Assembly (NCBI RefSeq): GCF_009866805.1
Contig: NZ_SIZW01000039.1
Location: 372,001 to 436,000, forward strand
Reading direction: 5' to 3'
DNA from: Schauerella aestuarii
Lineage (GTDB): Bacteria; Pseudomonadota; Gammaproteobacteria; Burkholderiales; Burkholderiaceae_B
Length of the DNA stretch: 64,000 bases
Positions 51,819 through 61,138 of this stretch are shown here, piece by piece. Each line of letters starts with the position of its first letter. Position 1 is the first letter of the stretch. The notes under the pieces were generated by a model that did no database searches, was not told the DNA's origin, and saw nothing but the letters and a program-made list of their open reading frames with translations. Both the position numbers and the translations under genes were made by a program.

Positions 51819-51851
51819 TGACGCGGGCCTTCGGGTCCGCGTCATTTTTTT
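51819..51851 (+). terminator. Intrinsic terminator of the autotransporter gene
   Basis: TGACGCGG (51819-51826), loop of 10, CCGCGTCA (51837-51844), then seven T (51845-51851). It starts 22 bases after the autotransporter stop and is one of the clearest rho-independent terminators in the window, so the LysR gene that follows has its own promoter. Confidence 0.92.
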
Positions 51852-51951
51852 GTGGCTCCGATGCAAGGCAGGGGGCGATCGCAGATAATGGGATCCAAGC
51901 CCCTTCACTGCGGGTGGCGGGTCATGCAACTGAACCCGCCGCCGCCACGCC

Positions 51952-52887
51952 ATGCTGAACCTGCGCCAGATCGAAGTCTTTCACGCCATCATGACCACCG
52001 GCTCCTTGAGCGAGGCGGGACGGGTGCTGTGCGTGTCGCAGCCGGCCATCAGCCGGGTGCTGGCCAGCGCCGAGAATCGCTTGAAGTTTTTGTTGTTCGA
52101 ACGCGTGAAAGGGCGCTTGCAACCCACGCCCGAAGCGCGATTGCTCTTTGCCGAAGCGATCGAGATCCAGGAGGGTGTGAAGCGCTTCAACATTCTCGCG
52201 CAGCGCATGACCGAAGGCATGGTCGGCCAGTTGAGCATCGTCTCCAGCCCAACCTATAGCGAATGGCTCGTGCCGCGCACCATCGGCCGCTTTCGCGCGC
52301 GGCACCCCGATGTGCAGATCAAATACCGGTCACTTTCCTACGATCTGATCGTGGCGCAGGTGCTGTTGGGTCATGCCGATCTGGGCATTCTTTCTACCGA
52401 GCCCACGCAGGGCGGTAGTCTCGCCGCCAAGGAGATCGGGCAGAGCGAAGTCGTATGCGCGCTGCCGGTGGGTCACGCCTTGGCGCAGCATGCCGTGATT
52501 GCGCCCGGCGATCTGGTGGGGCACACCTTCATCGGCTTCAATCCGAATTCGCCGTATGGGCAATTGACCAACGATTTTCTGAAGCTGAGCGCCGGCCCGC
52601 GCATTCCCGATATCGAAGCCACCTCCACCCCTGAAGCGGTGGCATTGGTGCGCCAGGGGGTAGGCGTGGCGCTGATCGATCCGTATGGGCTGCCGCCCGG
52701 TCCGCTGGATGACATCGTGCTCAAACGCATCGATCCTGCACCCACGCACAAGATCTACGTGGTGCATGCGCGCACGCAGCCGTTGTCCAATCTCGCCAAA
52801 GGCTTCATGGCAACGTTGCGTCATGTGCTCCAGAACGACCATTCACCGTTGGACGCCATGATCCCGCGCGTTCCAGGTCGGGGTTAA
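51952..52887 (+). CDS. LysR-family transcriptional regulator
   Basis: 311 residues. HTH at about 4-50: MLNLRQIEVFHAIMTTGSLSEAG, VSQPAISRVLASAENRLKFLLFERVKGRLQPTPEA in overlapping pieces. The effector domain follows with LSIVSSPTYSEWLVP. No strong ribosome-binding site. It precedes an operon for N-carbamoyl-D-amino acid hydrolase, a PLP enzyme, a Bug receptor and a D-aminoacylase on the same strand, 255 bases away, and is likely its regulator. Confidence 0.92.
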   Translation: MLNLRQIEVFHAIMTTGSLSEAGRVLCVSQPAISRVLASAENRLKFLLFERVKGRLQPTPEARLLFAEAIEIQEGVKRFNILAQRMTEGMVGQLSIVSSPTYSEWLVPRTIGRFRARHPDVQIKYRSLSYDLIVAQVLLGHADLGILSTEPTQGGSLAAKEIGQSEVVCALPVGHALAQHAVIAPGDLVGHTFIGFNPNSPYGQLTNDFLKLSAGPRIPDIEATSTPEAVALVRQGVGVALIDPYGLPPGPLDDIVLKRIDPAPTHKIYVVHARTQPLSNLAKGFMATLRHVLQNDHSPLDAMIPRVPGRG

Positions 52888-53142
52888 CCCGGAAGTGCGT
52901 TGCGGATCGTCGAAATCGTGGCGGTCGCAACGATCACTGTTTGAGGGGTATCCCCCACATCGTGTTATCGACAAGGGCGACATGCCCGAGTCATCACACC
53001 TGTAAAACCAATATAAAACAATGTATTAGCGCGTTCTTCCCGATTGTTGCGATGCATCGTCACCGCGCAGCTGACGCGATTTACGCGCGCCCACGCGCGC
53101 GGCATGATCCTGGCTTGTCTCCTCTCTTGCAGGCTGTCGATC

Positions 53143-54135
53143 ATGTCCAGAAACATCACCGTTGCGGCGGCCCAGCTCGGGCCCATTCAAAAAGCGGAAG
53201 GCCGCGATGTGGCGGTGGGCCGCATGGTGCGCTTGCTGGAGCACGCGCATCGGCGCGGTGCACAAGTGGTGGTGTTTCCCGAACTCGCGCTGACGACGTT
53301 CTTTCCGCGCTGGTATCACGAAGACCGCGCCGAGGCCGATCGCTGGTTTGAGGAAACGCTGCCGTCGCCCGCGACTCAACCGCTGTTCGATGCGATCCGC
53401 AAATACGGCATCACGATTCAACTGGGCTACGGCGAGATCGCCAATGAGGCGGACGATACCGGCGTGGTGCGGCGGCGTCACTTCAATACCTCGGTAGTGA
53501 TTGCGCCATCTGGCGACATCATCCTCAAGTACCGCAAGGTGCACTTGCCGGGGCATGTGGAATACGCACCCACGCGCACGGTGCAGCATCTGGAAAAGCG
53601 TTATTTCGAAGTAGGCAATCTGGGCTTCCCGGTGGTGCGTGCGCCGGCCGGCGATCTGGATGGCGTAAACATGGGCATGCTGATCTGCAACGATCGGCGG
53701 TGGCCCGAGGCGTGGCGGGTGCTGGGTTTGCAGCAAGTGGAGCTCGTCATGCTCGGCTACAACACGCCCAGCCTGAACATGGAAAACCGCGGCTTCGAAG
53801 CGCATCACCTGCGCGTGATTCACTCACAGTTGTCGATTCAGGCGGGTTGCTATCAAAACAGCTGCTTCGCTGTAGCGGTAGCCAAGGCCGGTACCGAAGA
53901 CGGTCATGAGCTGTTCGGCCATTCGGTCATCGTCAATCCTCAGGGCGAGATCATGGCGCAGGCCACGAGCTGGAGCGATGAACTCATCGTTGCCGATTGC
54001 GACCTGGATATGTGCCAGCTTGGGCGATCGACGATCTTCAACTTCGAGGCGCACCGCCGCGTCGAGGCTTACCGCCGCATCACCGAGCAAACGGGCAGCG
54101 TGGCGCCGCCCGTGTGGACACCGCCTGCAGCATAA
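53143..54135 (+). CDS. N-carbamoyl-D-amino acid hydrolase (nitrilase superfamily)
   Basis: 330 residues from MSRNITVAAAQLGP; a longer frame upstream has no family match. Catalytic triad as in D-carbamoylases: E47 (FPELALTTFFPRW), K132 (KYRKVHLPGHVEY) and C182 (ICNDRRWPEAWRV). The stretches HLEKRYFEVGNLGFPV and GYNTPSLN are near those of Agrobacterium DCase, about 304 residues. It hydrolyses N-carbamoyl-D-amino acids to D-amino acids, CO2 and ammonia, downstream of D-hydantoinase. No hydantoinase gene is visible. Cytoplasmic. First gene of the cluster under the LysR regulator. Confidence 0.93.
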   Translation: MSRNITVAAAQLGPIQKAEGRDVAVGRMVRLLEHAHRRGAQVVVFPELALTTFFPRWYHEDRAEADRWFEETLPSPATQPLFDAIRKYGITIQLGYGEIANEADDTGVVRRRHFNTSVVIAPSGDIILKYRKVHLPGHVEYAPTRTVQHLEKRYFEVGNLGFPVVRAPAGDLDGVNMGMLICNDRRWPEAWRVLGLQQVELVMLGYNTPSLNMENRGFEAHHLRVIHSQLSIQAGCYQNSCFAVAVAKAGTEDGHELFGHSVIVNPQGEIMAQATSWSDELIVADCDLDMCQLGRSTIFNFEAHRRVEAYRRITEQTGSVAPPVWTPPAA

Positions 54136-54147
54136 GGGCACACGCTC

Positions 54148-55215
54148 ATGTCACACGTCTCTCAATCGCCGTCCGAAGTCTTGCCGCGGCGCGCGCCGCC
54201 GCTCACGATCGAGCACGAAATGCTGGGCGCGATGCGCGTGCCCGTTTTCGCGGACGTCGAACGCGCCGCCCTGGCCATCGCTTCGCACGTGCGTCATACC
54301 CCGTTGTTGCGCAGCCCGGTGCTCGATGCGCTGGTGGGCGCGCCGGTGTATCTCAAGGCCGAGTGCCTGCAGATCACCGGATCGTTCAAGGCCCGCGGCG
54401 CCTTCAATGCGCTGCTGGCGCTGTCGCCCGAACAACGCAAGCGCGGCGTGGTCGCCTACTCGACGGGCAATCACGGTCAAGCCATTGCGTGGGCGGCGCA
54501 CCAGTTGGGTGTGGCTGCGACCATCGTGATGCCGGTGGATGCCCCAAAGAACAAGATCGCCAAGGCGCTCAAGCAGGGCGCCCGGGTGGTGCACTACGAC
54601 CGCACCCGTGAAAGCCGCGAAACGATCGGCATGGCGCTGCTTGCCGAGACCGGCGGCGTGCTCGTGCCGCCAGGCGACCATCCCGACGTGCTCGCCGCGC
54701 AAGGCACGGTGGCGCTGGAAGCATTGCGCGCGCTACCCGATGGCGAGGTCGGCGAGCTGGGCACCTTTGCCGCACCGTGCGGTGGCGGCGGATTATCTGC
54801 CGGCTGCGGTCTCGTGATCGAGGCGCTGGCGCCGCAGGCCCGCATGATTGCCGTGGAGCCTGCGGGCTTCGACGATACCGTGAGGTCGCTGGCCAGCGGG
54901 CGTCGTGAGCACAATGCGCCCGATGCGGTGTCGCTGTGCGACGCGCTGCAAGCCGCCACGCCGGCCGAATTGCCCTACGCCATCAATGGTCGTTTTCTGC
55001 AAGCCGCTGTGGCCGTCACGGACGATGAGGTCGCACACGCCATCCGCTTCGCGCTCGAAGAGCTGCGCATGGTGGTGGAGCCCGGTGGGGCCGTGGCGCT
55101 GGCGGCATTATTGGCCGGCAAACTGACGCTCAACGGCCGCCCAACGATCATCGTGCTCTCGGGCGGCAATATCGATACCGCTTTACTCGCCAGGATGCTC
55201 GACGTCACCGTTTGA
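54148..55215 (+). CDS. PLP-dependent serine/threonine dehydratase-family enzyme
   Basis: 355 residues, fold type II. The PLP lysine is in GSFKARGAFNAL, the cofactor phosphate loop is PCGGGGLSAG and the C-terminal GGNIDTALLARML closes the family pattern. There is no C-terminal ACT regulatory domain, so it is the catabolic type. About 35 residues precede the core. Members are threonine/serine ammonia-lyases, serine racemases or hydroxyaspartate dehydratases. Coming 12 bases after a D-carbamoylase gene, it may remove ammonia from a beta-hydroxy amino acid or racemise it. Confidence 0.9.
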   Translation: MSHVSQSPSEVLPRRAPPLTIEHEMLGAMRVPVFADVERAALAIASHVRHTPLLRSPVLDALVGAPVYLKAECLQITGSFKARGAFNALLALSPEQRKRGVVAYSTGNHGQAIAWAAHQLGVAATIVMPVDAPKNKIAKALKQGARVVHYDRTRESRETIGMALLAETGGVLVPPGDHPDVLAAQGTVALEALRALPDGEVGELGTFAAPCGGGGLSAGCGLVIEALAPQARMIAVEPAGFDDTVRSLASGRREHNAPDAVSLCDALQAATPAELPYAINGRFLQAAVAVTDDEVAHAIRFALEELRMVVEPGGAVALAALLAGKLTLNGRPTIIVLSGGNIDTALLARMLDVTV

Positions 55216-55270
55216 AGTGACGCGGCCATTCTGTTTTTTGCTCTACCCATAATCTTCCAAGGTGAAAATC

Positions 55271-56260
55271 ATGTCTTACTCGACCTCCCGCCTGCTGCGG
55301 TGGCTCGCAGCGCCCCTGGCCGCCATGCTGATAGGCGTTATCGGCGGCACAGCCGTCGCCGCGTACCCCGAACGTGCCATCACCATCATCGTGCCGTTCA
55401 ATGCAGGCACCACCCCGGATATCCTTACCCGCATGCTGGCCGACTCGATGTCGCGCGATCTGGGGCAGTCGGTGGTGGTCATGAATCGCGTGGGCGCCTC
55501 GGGCATCATCGGCACGCAAGCGGTGATCAATGCGCAGCCGGATGGTTACACGATCGGCTTTGCCAACGCCGCCACCCTGGCGATCAATCAATCGCTCTAC
55601 AAGAAGCTGTCGTATGACGCCGACACGCAATTGCAGCCGGTGGCCGAAACCGGTTCGGTACAAAACGTGCTGGCGGTGCGCACGGCGCTGGGCGTGAATT
55701 CGGTGGCCGAATTGATTGCGTATGCCAAAGCCAATCCCGGCAAGCTGACGGTGGGCTCCGGCGGCAACGGCACCACCGGCCATTTGAGCGCCGAAATGTT
55801 CAAGGCCATGGCGGGCGTGTCGATCATGCACGTGCCCTACAAGGGCGGGCTGGAAGCCGATCTGGCCCTGTTGCGCGGCGAAGTCGATCTGGTATTCGAA
55901 AACGTCGCATCGATCTTGCCTTACTTGAGCAACCCATCGGTGAAGCCGTTGGCCGTGACGGGCACCGTGCGTGACTTCACATTGCCCGAGCTGCCCACGA
56001 TGGCCGAATCGGGATTGAAGGGATATCAGGCGGTGGCGTGGACCGGTTTCGTGGCCCCTGCCGCTGTGGACAAGAAGATTGCCGATCGCCTGAACCAGTC
56101 GGTCAACAAGGCGCTCGAAACTCCGGAGATCCAGGCGCGCCTGAAGAGCATGGCCATCTCGGTCGAGCCGGCGCCCACCGATGCCTTGTTCAAGCGGGCC
56201 GTACGTGAACGTCCGATCTGGGCCGAAGCCGTCAGAAGCTCCGGCGCCGTTGTCGATTGA
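55271..56260 (+). CDS. Bug-family periplasmic receptor
   Basis: 329 residues from ATG with AAGG seven bases upstream; GTG nine bases earlier is the weaker start. Signal peptide cleaved after AVA (residue 30). Diagnostic pieces: RAITIIVPFNAGTTPDILTRML, where the usual AAGG is NAGT, NRVGASGIIGTQAV, QPDGYTIGFAN, MHVPYKGGLEADLALL and ELPTMAESG. Linkage to D-carbamoylase and D-aminoacylase genes suggests it binds an N-acyl or N-carbamoyl amino acid. It is 14 bases before the deacylase gene. Confidence 0.92.
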   Translation: MSYSTSRLLRWLAAPLAAMLIGVIGGTAVAAYPERAITIIVPFNAGTTPDILTRMLADSMSRDLGQSVVVMNRVGASGIIGTQAVINAQPDGYTIGFANAATLAINQSLYKKLSYDADTQLQPVAETGSVQNVLAVRTALGVNSVAELIAYAKANPGKLTVGSGGNGTTGHLSAEMFKAMAGVSIMHVPYKGGLEADLALLRGEVDLVFENVASILPYLSNPSVKPLAVTGTVRDFTLPELPTMAESGLKGYQAVAWTGFVAPAAVDKKIADRLNQSVNKALETPEIQARLKSMAISVEPAPTDALFKRAVRERPIWAEAVRSSGAVVD

Positions 56261-56273
56261 AGAGAGGAAATAG

Positions 56274-57734
56274 ATGACCGCATTCGATATCGTCGTCAGG
56301 CACGGCCTGCTCGTGGATGGCACCGGCGCGCCGCGGCGCCACGCCGACGTGGGCATCGTGGGACGCCGCGTGGCGGCCATCGGTGACCTCTCCGGCGCGG
56401 TGGGGGCGATCGAGATCGATGCCACCGGGCGCGTGGTGGCGCCGGGCTTCATCGACGCGCATACGCATGACGACCGCTATCTGATGCTGTCGCCGGAGAT
56501 GCCGGCCAAATTGAGCCAAGGCGTCACCACGGTAGTCACCGGCAACTGCGGCATCAGTCTCGCGCCGTGGCGCGCCCCTGCCGATGCCACGGTGCCGCCG
56601 CCGCTCAACCTCCTGGGGCAGGATCCGGCAGAATTTCGCTTTGCCGATTTCGCAACCTATCTCGCTGCATTGGAAGCGCAGCCGGCAGCCATCAACGCCG
56701 CCTGCCTGGTGGGCCACACCACCCTGCGCGTGGCCGCGATGGCAAGCCTGGACCGCACGGCCACCGACGCCGAAATCGCGGCCATGCAGGCGCTCTTGCA
56801 CGAAGCGATGACGAGTGGCGCCATCGGGCTCTCGACCGGCGCAGCCTATCCCACGGCGATGCCTGCCAGCACCGCCGAGTTGACCGGCGTGGCGAGCGTG
56901 CTGCGCCAATTCGATAGCGTGTACGCCACGCATATTCGCGACGAGGGCGACAAGATTTTCGACGCGCTCGACGAAGCCTTTGCCGTGGGCGCGGCGGGTA
57001 GTGCGCCCACCGTGATCTCGCATCACAAACTGATCGGGCCGCGCAATCATGGCCGCTCCACCGAAACGCTGGCCCACATCGCGCAGGCCATGACGCGGCA
57101 GCCGGTGGGGCTGGACTGCTATCCCTACACTGCAGGCTCTACCATCTTGCGACGCGACCGGCTTGCCGTCGCCAGCCGTGTGATCGTGACGTCTTCGGTG
57201 CCGCATCCCGAGTATGCCGGGTTGGATCTGGACGATATCGCAAAGCGCATGGGCCTTTCTCCCGAAGACACTGTGGATGCGCTGCAGCCGGCGGGTGCGA
57301 TCTACTTCCTGATGGACGAAGCCGATGTGCAACGCATTCTGGCGTATCCGCCCACCATGATCGGGTCGGACGGCTTGCCGCACGACACTGCACCCCATCC
57401 GCGTCTATGGGGCACGTTTCCGCGTGTGCTGGGCCACTACTGCCGCGATATCGGGCTCTTTACGCTCGAAGCCGCCGTCCACAAGATGAGCGGCCTCACC
57501 GCCGCCACGTTCGGGTTACCTGCGCGTGGCGTGCTCAAGCCCGGTTACTTTGCCGACATCACCATCTTCGATCCCGAGACGATCATGGATCGCGCCACTT
57601 GGGGGGCGCCGACGTCGAGATCCGTGGGCATCGATACGGTGATCGTCAATGGTGTGGTGAGCTGGTGCGGCGATGCCGCCACGGGCGCGCGCGCCGGCGC
57701 TGTGATCCGGTTGACGGATGACGTGGCAATGTAG
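56274..57734 (+). CDS. N-acyl-D-amino-acid deacylase-family amidohydrolase
   Basis: 486 residues, as expected (480-500). The TIM-barrel metal ligands appear as FIDAHTHDDRYL and the family's VVTGNCGISLAPW with a metal-bridging Cys. A later HIRDEGDKIFDALDE segment gives another ligand His, HHKLIG follows, and MIGSDGLPHDTAPHPRLWGTFPRVLGHY carries the catalytic Asp. The enzyme removes acyl groups from N-acyl-D-amino acids (or D-glutamate derivatives) with zinc in the cytoplasm. GAGGAAA precedes ATG. Last gene of the cluster. Confidence 0.93.
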   Translation: MTAFDIVVRHGLLVDGTGAPRRHADVGIVGRRVAAIGDLSGAVGAIEIDATGRVVAPGFIDAHTHDDRYLMLSPEMPAKLSQGVTTVVTGNCGISLAPWRAPADATVPPPLNLLGQDPAEFRFADFATYLAALEAQPAAINAACLVGHTTLRVAAMASLDRTATDAEIAAMQALLHEAMTSGAIGLSTGAAYPTAMPASTAELTGVASVLRQFDSVYATHIRDEGDKIFDALDEAFAVGAAGSAPTVISHHKLIGPRNHGRSTETLAHIAQAMTRQPVGLDCYPYTAGSTILRRDRLAVASRVIVTSSVPHPEYAGLDLDDIAKRMGLSPEDTVDALQPAGAIYFLMDEADVQRILAYPPTMIGSDGLPHDTAPHPRLWGTFPRVLGHYCRDIGLFTLEAAVHKMSGLTAATFGLPARGVLKPGYFADITIFDPETIMDRATWGAPTSRSVGIDTVIVNGVVSWCGDAATGARAGAVIRLTDDVAM

Positions 57735-57767
57735 AGGGCGCGGTGCAGGCCTGGCGACTTGGGGGCA

Positions 57768-57793
57768 GACCTGACCCTGACCCTGACCCTGAC
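57768..57793. repeat. Short TGACCC tandem repeat
   Basis: TGACCC repeats 3.7 times (units at 57772, 57778, 57784 and a partial at 57790), preceded by a partial unit. It is a perfect hexanucleotide repeat in the gap between the deacylase stop and the DUF1993 gene. The unit CTGACC is easily expandable. Confidence 0.8.
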
Positions 57794-57906
57794 GTCCAGG
57801 CAATTGGCCGCGGCGTGCCTGTCGGATCGAGATGTTTTGCTGTTAGTCTTGGCAGCCGCAAGGGCGCAATTGGCGCCTCGCTTTCAAACACACAGTGAAA
57901 ATCACC

Positions 57907-58416
57907 ATGACGAATCCCATGTATAGCGCCTCCGTGCCCGTGTTCAAACAAATGCTCACGGCACTTTCCGATGTGCTGAAGAAGGCGGAAGCACACGCCG
58001 AAGAGAAGAATATCGACCCCAACGCCTATCTTCAGGCCCGTCTGTTTCCGGACATGTTTCCGCTGGTGCGCCAGGTGCAAGTGGCCGCCGATTTCTCGAA
58101 AGGCGTGACCTCGCGTCTGGCGGGTGTGGACGTGCCCAAGTGGGACGATACCGAAACCACGTTCGACGAATTGCAGGCGTTGATCACCAAGGCGTTGGAC
58201 TATATCGGCGGCTTCCAGCCCGAGCAGTTCGCACAAAGCGAATCGCGCGAGATCGTGCTGCGCCCCAATACGCCGAAGGAAAAGAAGCTGGTGGGTACGG
58301 TCTATCTGCACCAATACGGCTTGCCACAGTTCTTTTTCCACGTCACCACCGCCTACGCCATCCTGCGTCACAACGGCGTGGAAATCGGCAAGCGCGATTA
58401 CATGGGCGCTTACTGA
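57907..58416 (+). CDS. DUF1993-family protein
   Basis: 169 residues from MTNPMYSASVPVFKQMLTAL; an in-frame GTG four codons earlier is the alternative. The four-helix pattern of DUF1993 (DinB-like) is visible: MLTALSDVLKKAEAHAE, DMFPLVRQVQVAADFSKGVTSRLAG, TTFDELQALITKALDYI and FFFHVTTAYAILRHNGVEIGKRDYMG. Two histidines fall near the C-terminal helix, which could bind a metal as in DinB proteins. Function unknown. Its last 7 bases overlap the convergent LysR gene. Confidence 0.88.
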   Translation: MTNPMYSASVPVFKQMLTALSDVLKKAEAHAEEKNIDPNAYLQARLFPDMFPLVRQVQVAADFSKGVTSRLAGVDVPKWDDTETTFDELQALITKALDYIGGFQPEQFAQSESREIVLRPNTPKEKKLVGTVYLHQYGLPQFFFHVTTAYAILRHNGVEIGKRDYMGAY

Positions 58417-59345
58417 GTCGCGTCCAGTGCAAGTGCGGGATGCGCGCGGGTGAGATAGGCCGCATGCCGCCGCAAGAGCGTCGCGAAGCGATTCGCCGAG
58501 GGCAGTAACGGCGCACTTGCGCTACGCAACAATGAGATGTTGTAGCGTGGCAGCGCCTCGGCGATCGCAATCGGCTGTAATTGCGCATTCAGATTGAGGC
58601 GCTCGAAGAAAAGCCGAGGAAGGGCGCACAGCAGGTCGGTCGTGATCAGCAGGCTGTGCAAGGTCCACCCTAATTCGCATTGCGCCGCCAACCTTGGCGG
58701 TGGCAATGCCTGAGCCCGAAACGCTTCCAGTATCGAGGCGCCAGGGCCTTGCGTGTCAGGGCCCGTCACTATCCAGCCGCAATCGGCCAGTTCGCTCAAC
58801 GATCGGGCCGATGCCAGCGGATGGCCACGGCGCACCGCCACCACAAGATCGTTCCGAAACAGATCTTCGCTCAGCATATCGCTATCCACACCACCGGCAG
58901 GCCGGGCCGTGATCGCAAAGTCGATCTGACCGAAGCGAATGGCCTCGATATGGGTGCGATAAATGCCGCCCACGATGTTGATGCGCACGGAAGGTGCGAT
59001 GTGATGCAACGCAACCAGCGCATCCGGAATCAGCGTGACCCCTGGTGTGGACGACGCGCCAACGTTAACAGTCGCCTCGATCTTGCCGCGCAATTGTTCG
59101 ATCTCCTGCTTCGCTTTACGCGCCTCGTTATCGATCGATCTGGCGCGTTGCAGCAGAGCTTGTCCGTAGTCCGTCAGACGCACGCCCCGCGAACCGCGCA
59201 CCAGTAGCGGTACATGCAATTCATCTTCCAGCAGTGCGATGCTCTTGACGAGCGCGGGCGCGGAGGCACCAAGATGCCGCGCCGCAGCACGCAAACTGCC
59301 GTGATCGGCGATGGCAATGAAGTCGCGCAGCTGATTTAGTTTCAT
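58410..59345 (-). CDS. LysR-family transcriptional regulator
   Basis: 311 residues. The HTH is in the first 60 residues (MKLNQLRDFIAIADHGSLRAAARHLGASAPALVKSIALLE in shorter pieces; wing LVRGSRGVRLTDYG). Effector domain with ATVNVGASSTPGVTLIP. Divergent from an acyl-CoA synthetase gene 145 bases away, the usual LysR arrangement, so it probably regulates the synthetase and Bug genes. In the gap GTTC-N8-GAAC (59438-59453) is a candidate binding site. Confidence 0.93.
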   Translation of the reverse strand: MKLNQLRDFIAIADHGSLRAAARHLGASAPALVKSIALLEDELHVPLLVRGSRGVRLTDYGQALLQRARSIDNEARKAKQEIEQLRGKIEATVNVGASSTPGVTLIPDALVALHHIAPSVRINIVGGIYRTHIEAIRFGQIDFAITARPAGGVDSDMLSEDLFRNDLVVAVRRGHPLASARSLSELADCGWIVTGPDTQGPGASILEAFRAQALPPPRLAAQCELGWTLHSLLITTDLLCALPRLFFERLNLNAQLQPIAIAEALPRYNISLLRSASAPLLPSANRFATLLRRHAAYLTRAHPALALDATQ

Positions 59346-59437
59346 GGCGGGCGGTGCGGCGTGCCGGCCTTCGGTGGCAGGTGGCGGGCGTTAGCCAATG
59401 GTTAACGATGATCCAGTTTCGGCTACTTTCCAGAACG

Positions 59438-59453
59438 GTTCAAGCCTTGGAAC
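59438..59453. promoter_or_regulatory. Candidate LysR operator
   Basis: GTTC-N8-GAAC, inverted halves around AAGCCTTG, in the 145-base divergent region, 38 bases before the synthetase start chosen here. It is weak evidence because such short inverted repeats are common. Confidence 0.3.
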
Positions 59454-59490
59454 ATGGGCGGCTCGACAACGCTCGCACGTCCCTATCGCC

Positions 59491-61050
59491 ATGACGCTAG
59501 ACGATCTCGTTTTTCAATCCTTCGGTTCGATGTCGGACTTGATTCGATGGCAGGCGCAGCATCGGCCAGATCGCGTCGCATTGGTGTGCGGCGAGACGCA
59601 GATCGACTTCGCGGCGTTCGATCGCCAAGTTGATGGCGTGGCAGCCGCGTTGCAGCGCGATGGCCTGCGCCCCGGCGATGTGGCGGCCATCTGCGCCCAT
59701 AATGACATCGCCTACATGGCCACAATATTTGGCTGCGTGCGTGCTGGTGTGGCGTTCACGCCGCTTGCACCGTCGGCCACCCCGCAGCATCGGAATGCGA
59801 TGCTGCACAACGCTGGCGCCAGGGTGTTGTTTTGCGATCGCGACAGCGCGGCAGGTTGGGTGCAATTGTGCGATGGCCTGCCGCACACCATCGCGTTGGA
59901 TGACAGCGAAGCGGGCACGCCGTGGCGCGACTGGATCGTTGCAGCAGAACCGGCTTCAATCGATCCCCAGCCCGATTGGCCATTCAACCTGATCTACTCG
60001 TCAGGCACCACCGGTATGCCCAAAGGCATCGTGCAGCCGTGGCGGATGCGGTGGACGCACGTGCAGCGCGCGCGCAGCAATGGCTACGGTGAAGATGCAG
60101 TCACCCTGGCGGCCACCCCGTTGTACTCGAATACGACATTGGTGTCCGCGCTACCCGCGCTTGCGCTGGGCGGCACGGTGGTACTGATGCGTAAGTTCGA
60201 CGTGCGCGACTATCTTGAGCTCGCACAGCGCTACCGGGCAACGCATTCGATGCTGGTGCCGATTCAATATCAACGCTTGATGGCCTCGCCCGACTTCGAT
60301 CGTTTCGATCTGAGCGCTTTCCGTGCCAAGTTCAGTACCGGTGCGCCGTTTCATGCCGAATTGAAGGCGGAGGTGGTGCGGCGCTGGCCGGGCGCGTTGA
60401 TCGAGCTTTATGGCATGACCGAAGGTGGTGGGCGATGTGAATTGCATGCGCATCTTTACCCCAACAAGCTGCATACGGTGGGCAAGCCCATTGAGGGTCA
60501 CGAGATGCGGTTGATCGATGACGCTGGTGTCGAAGTAGCGCCCGGCGGCACAGGTGAAATCGTGGGGCGATCGCCCGCCATGATGAGCGGCTACCACGGC
60601 TTGCCGGAGAAGACGCGCGAAGCGGAATGGTTCGATGCTGCCGGCACGCGATTCATTCGTACTGGCGACGTGGGCCGATTCGACGAGGATGGTTTCTTGA
60701 TTCTTGGCGACCGCAAAAAGGACATGATCATTTCCGGCGGCTTCAACATCTACCCGAGCGACATCGAAGCGGCGTTGAGCCGGCATCCGGATGTGCAGGA
60801 GTGCGCTGTGGTGGGCGTAGCTTCCGAACAGTGGGGGGAGACGCCGTTGGCATTTGTAGTGGCACGCGCCGGAGGGGTCGCGCCTGCTGCGCAGGATCTA
60901 AAACGTTGGATCAACGACCGCGTCGGGAAAACGCAGCGCGTGGCCGACGTTCGAATGATCGATGCGTTGCCGCGCAGCCCGATCGGCAAGGTGCTCAAAC
61001 GTGAACTGCAGCAACAGGTTGCCGCCGCGCTGCCGGCTGACGCAGGTTGA
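59491..61050 (+). CDS. AMP-binding acyl-CoA synthetase
   Basis: 519 residues from ATG at 59491; an in-frame ATG 31 codons earlier exists, but its extension is not family-like. Core motifs: LIYSSGTTGMPKGIV (ATP loop, about 175-190), ELYGMTEGGGRCE, IRTGDVGRFDEDGFL, GGFNIYPSDIEAAL and C-terminal catalytic K500 in RSPIGKVLKREL. It activates a carboxylic acid to its acyl-CoA via an acyl-adenylate. The substrate is unknown. Divergent from the LysR regulator, and 88 bases before a Bug receptor gene, suggesting uptake then activation of the same acid. No ribosome-binding site is obvious. Confidence 0.9.
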   Translation: MTLDDLVFQSFGSMSDLIRWQAQHRPDRVALVCGETQIDFAAFDRQVDGVAAALQRDGLRPGDVAAICAHNDIAYMATIFGCVRAGVAFTPLAPSATPQHRNAMLHNAGARVLFCDRDSAAGWVQLCDGLPHTIALDDSEAGTPWRDWIVAAEPASIDPQPDWPFNLIYSSGTTGMPKGIVQPWRMRWTHVQRARSNGYGEDAVTLAATPLYSNTTLVSALPALALGGTVVLMRKFDVRDYLELAQRYRATHSMLVPIQYQRLMASPDFDRFDLSAFRAKFSTGAPFHAELKAEVVRRWPGALIELYGMTEGGGRCELHAHLYPNKLHTVGKPIEGHEMRLIDDAGVEVAPGGTGEIVGRSPAMMSGYHGLPEKTREAEWFDAAGTRFIRTGDVGRFDEDGFLILGDRKKDMIISGGFNIYPSDIEAALSRHPDVQECAVVGVASEQWGETPLAFVVARAGGVAPAAQDLKRWINDRVGKTQRVADVRMIDALPRSPIGKVLKRELQQQVAAALPADAG

Positions 61051-61138
61051 TGCATCGGCGGCGCGAAGGCGTCGCCGCGCAGTGTCGTGACGCAATGGCA
61101 GTGTCCAAGAAAATACTAAAACGAGCAGGAGACAACGC

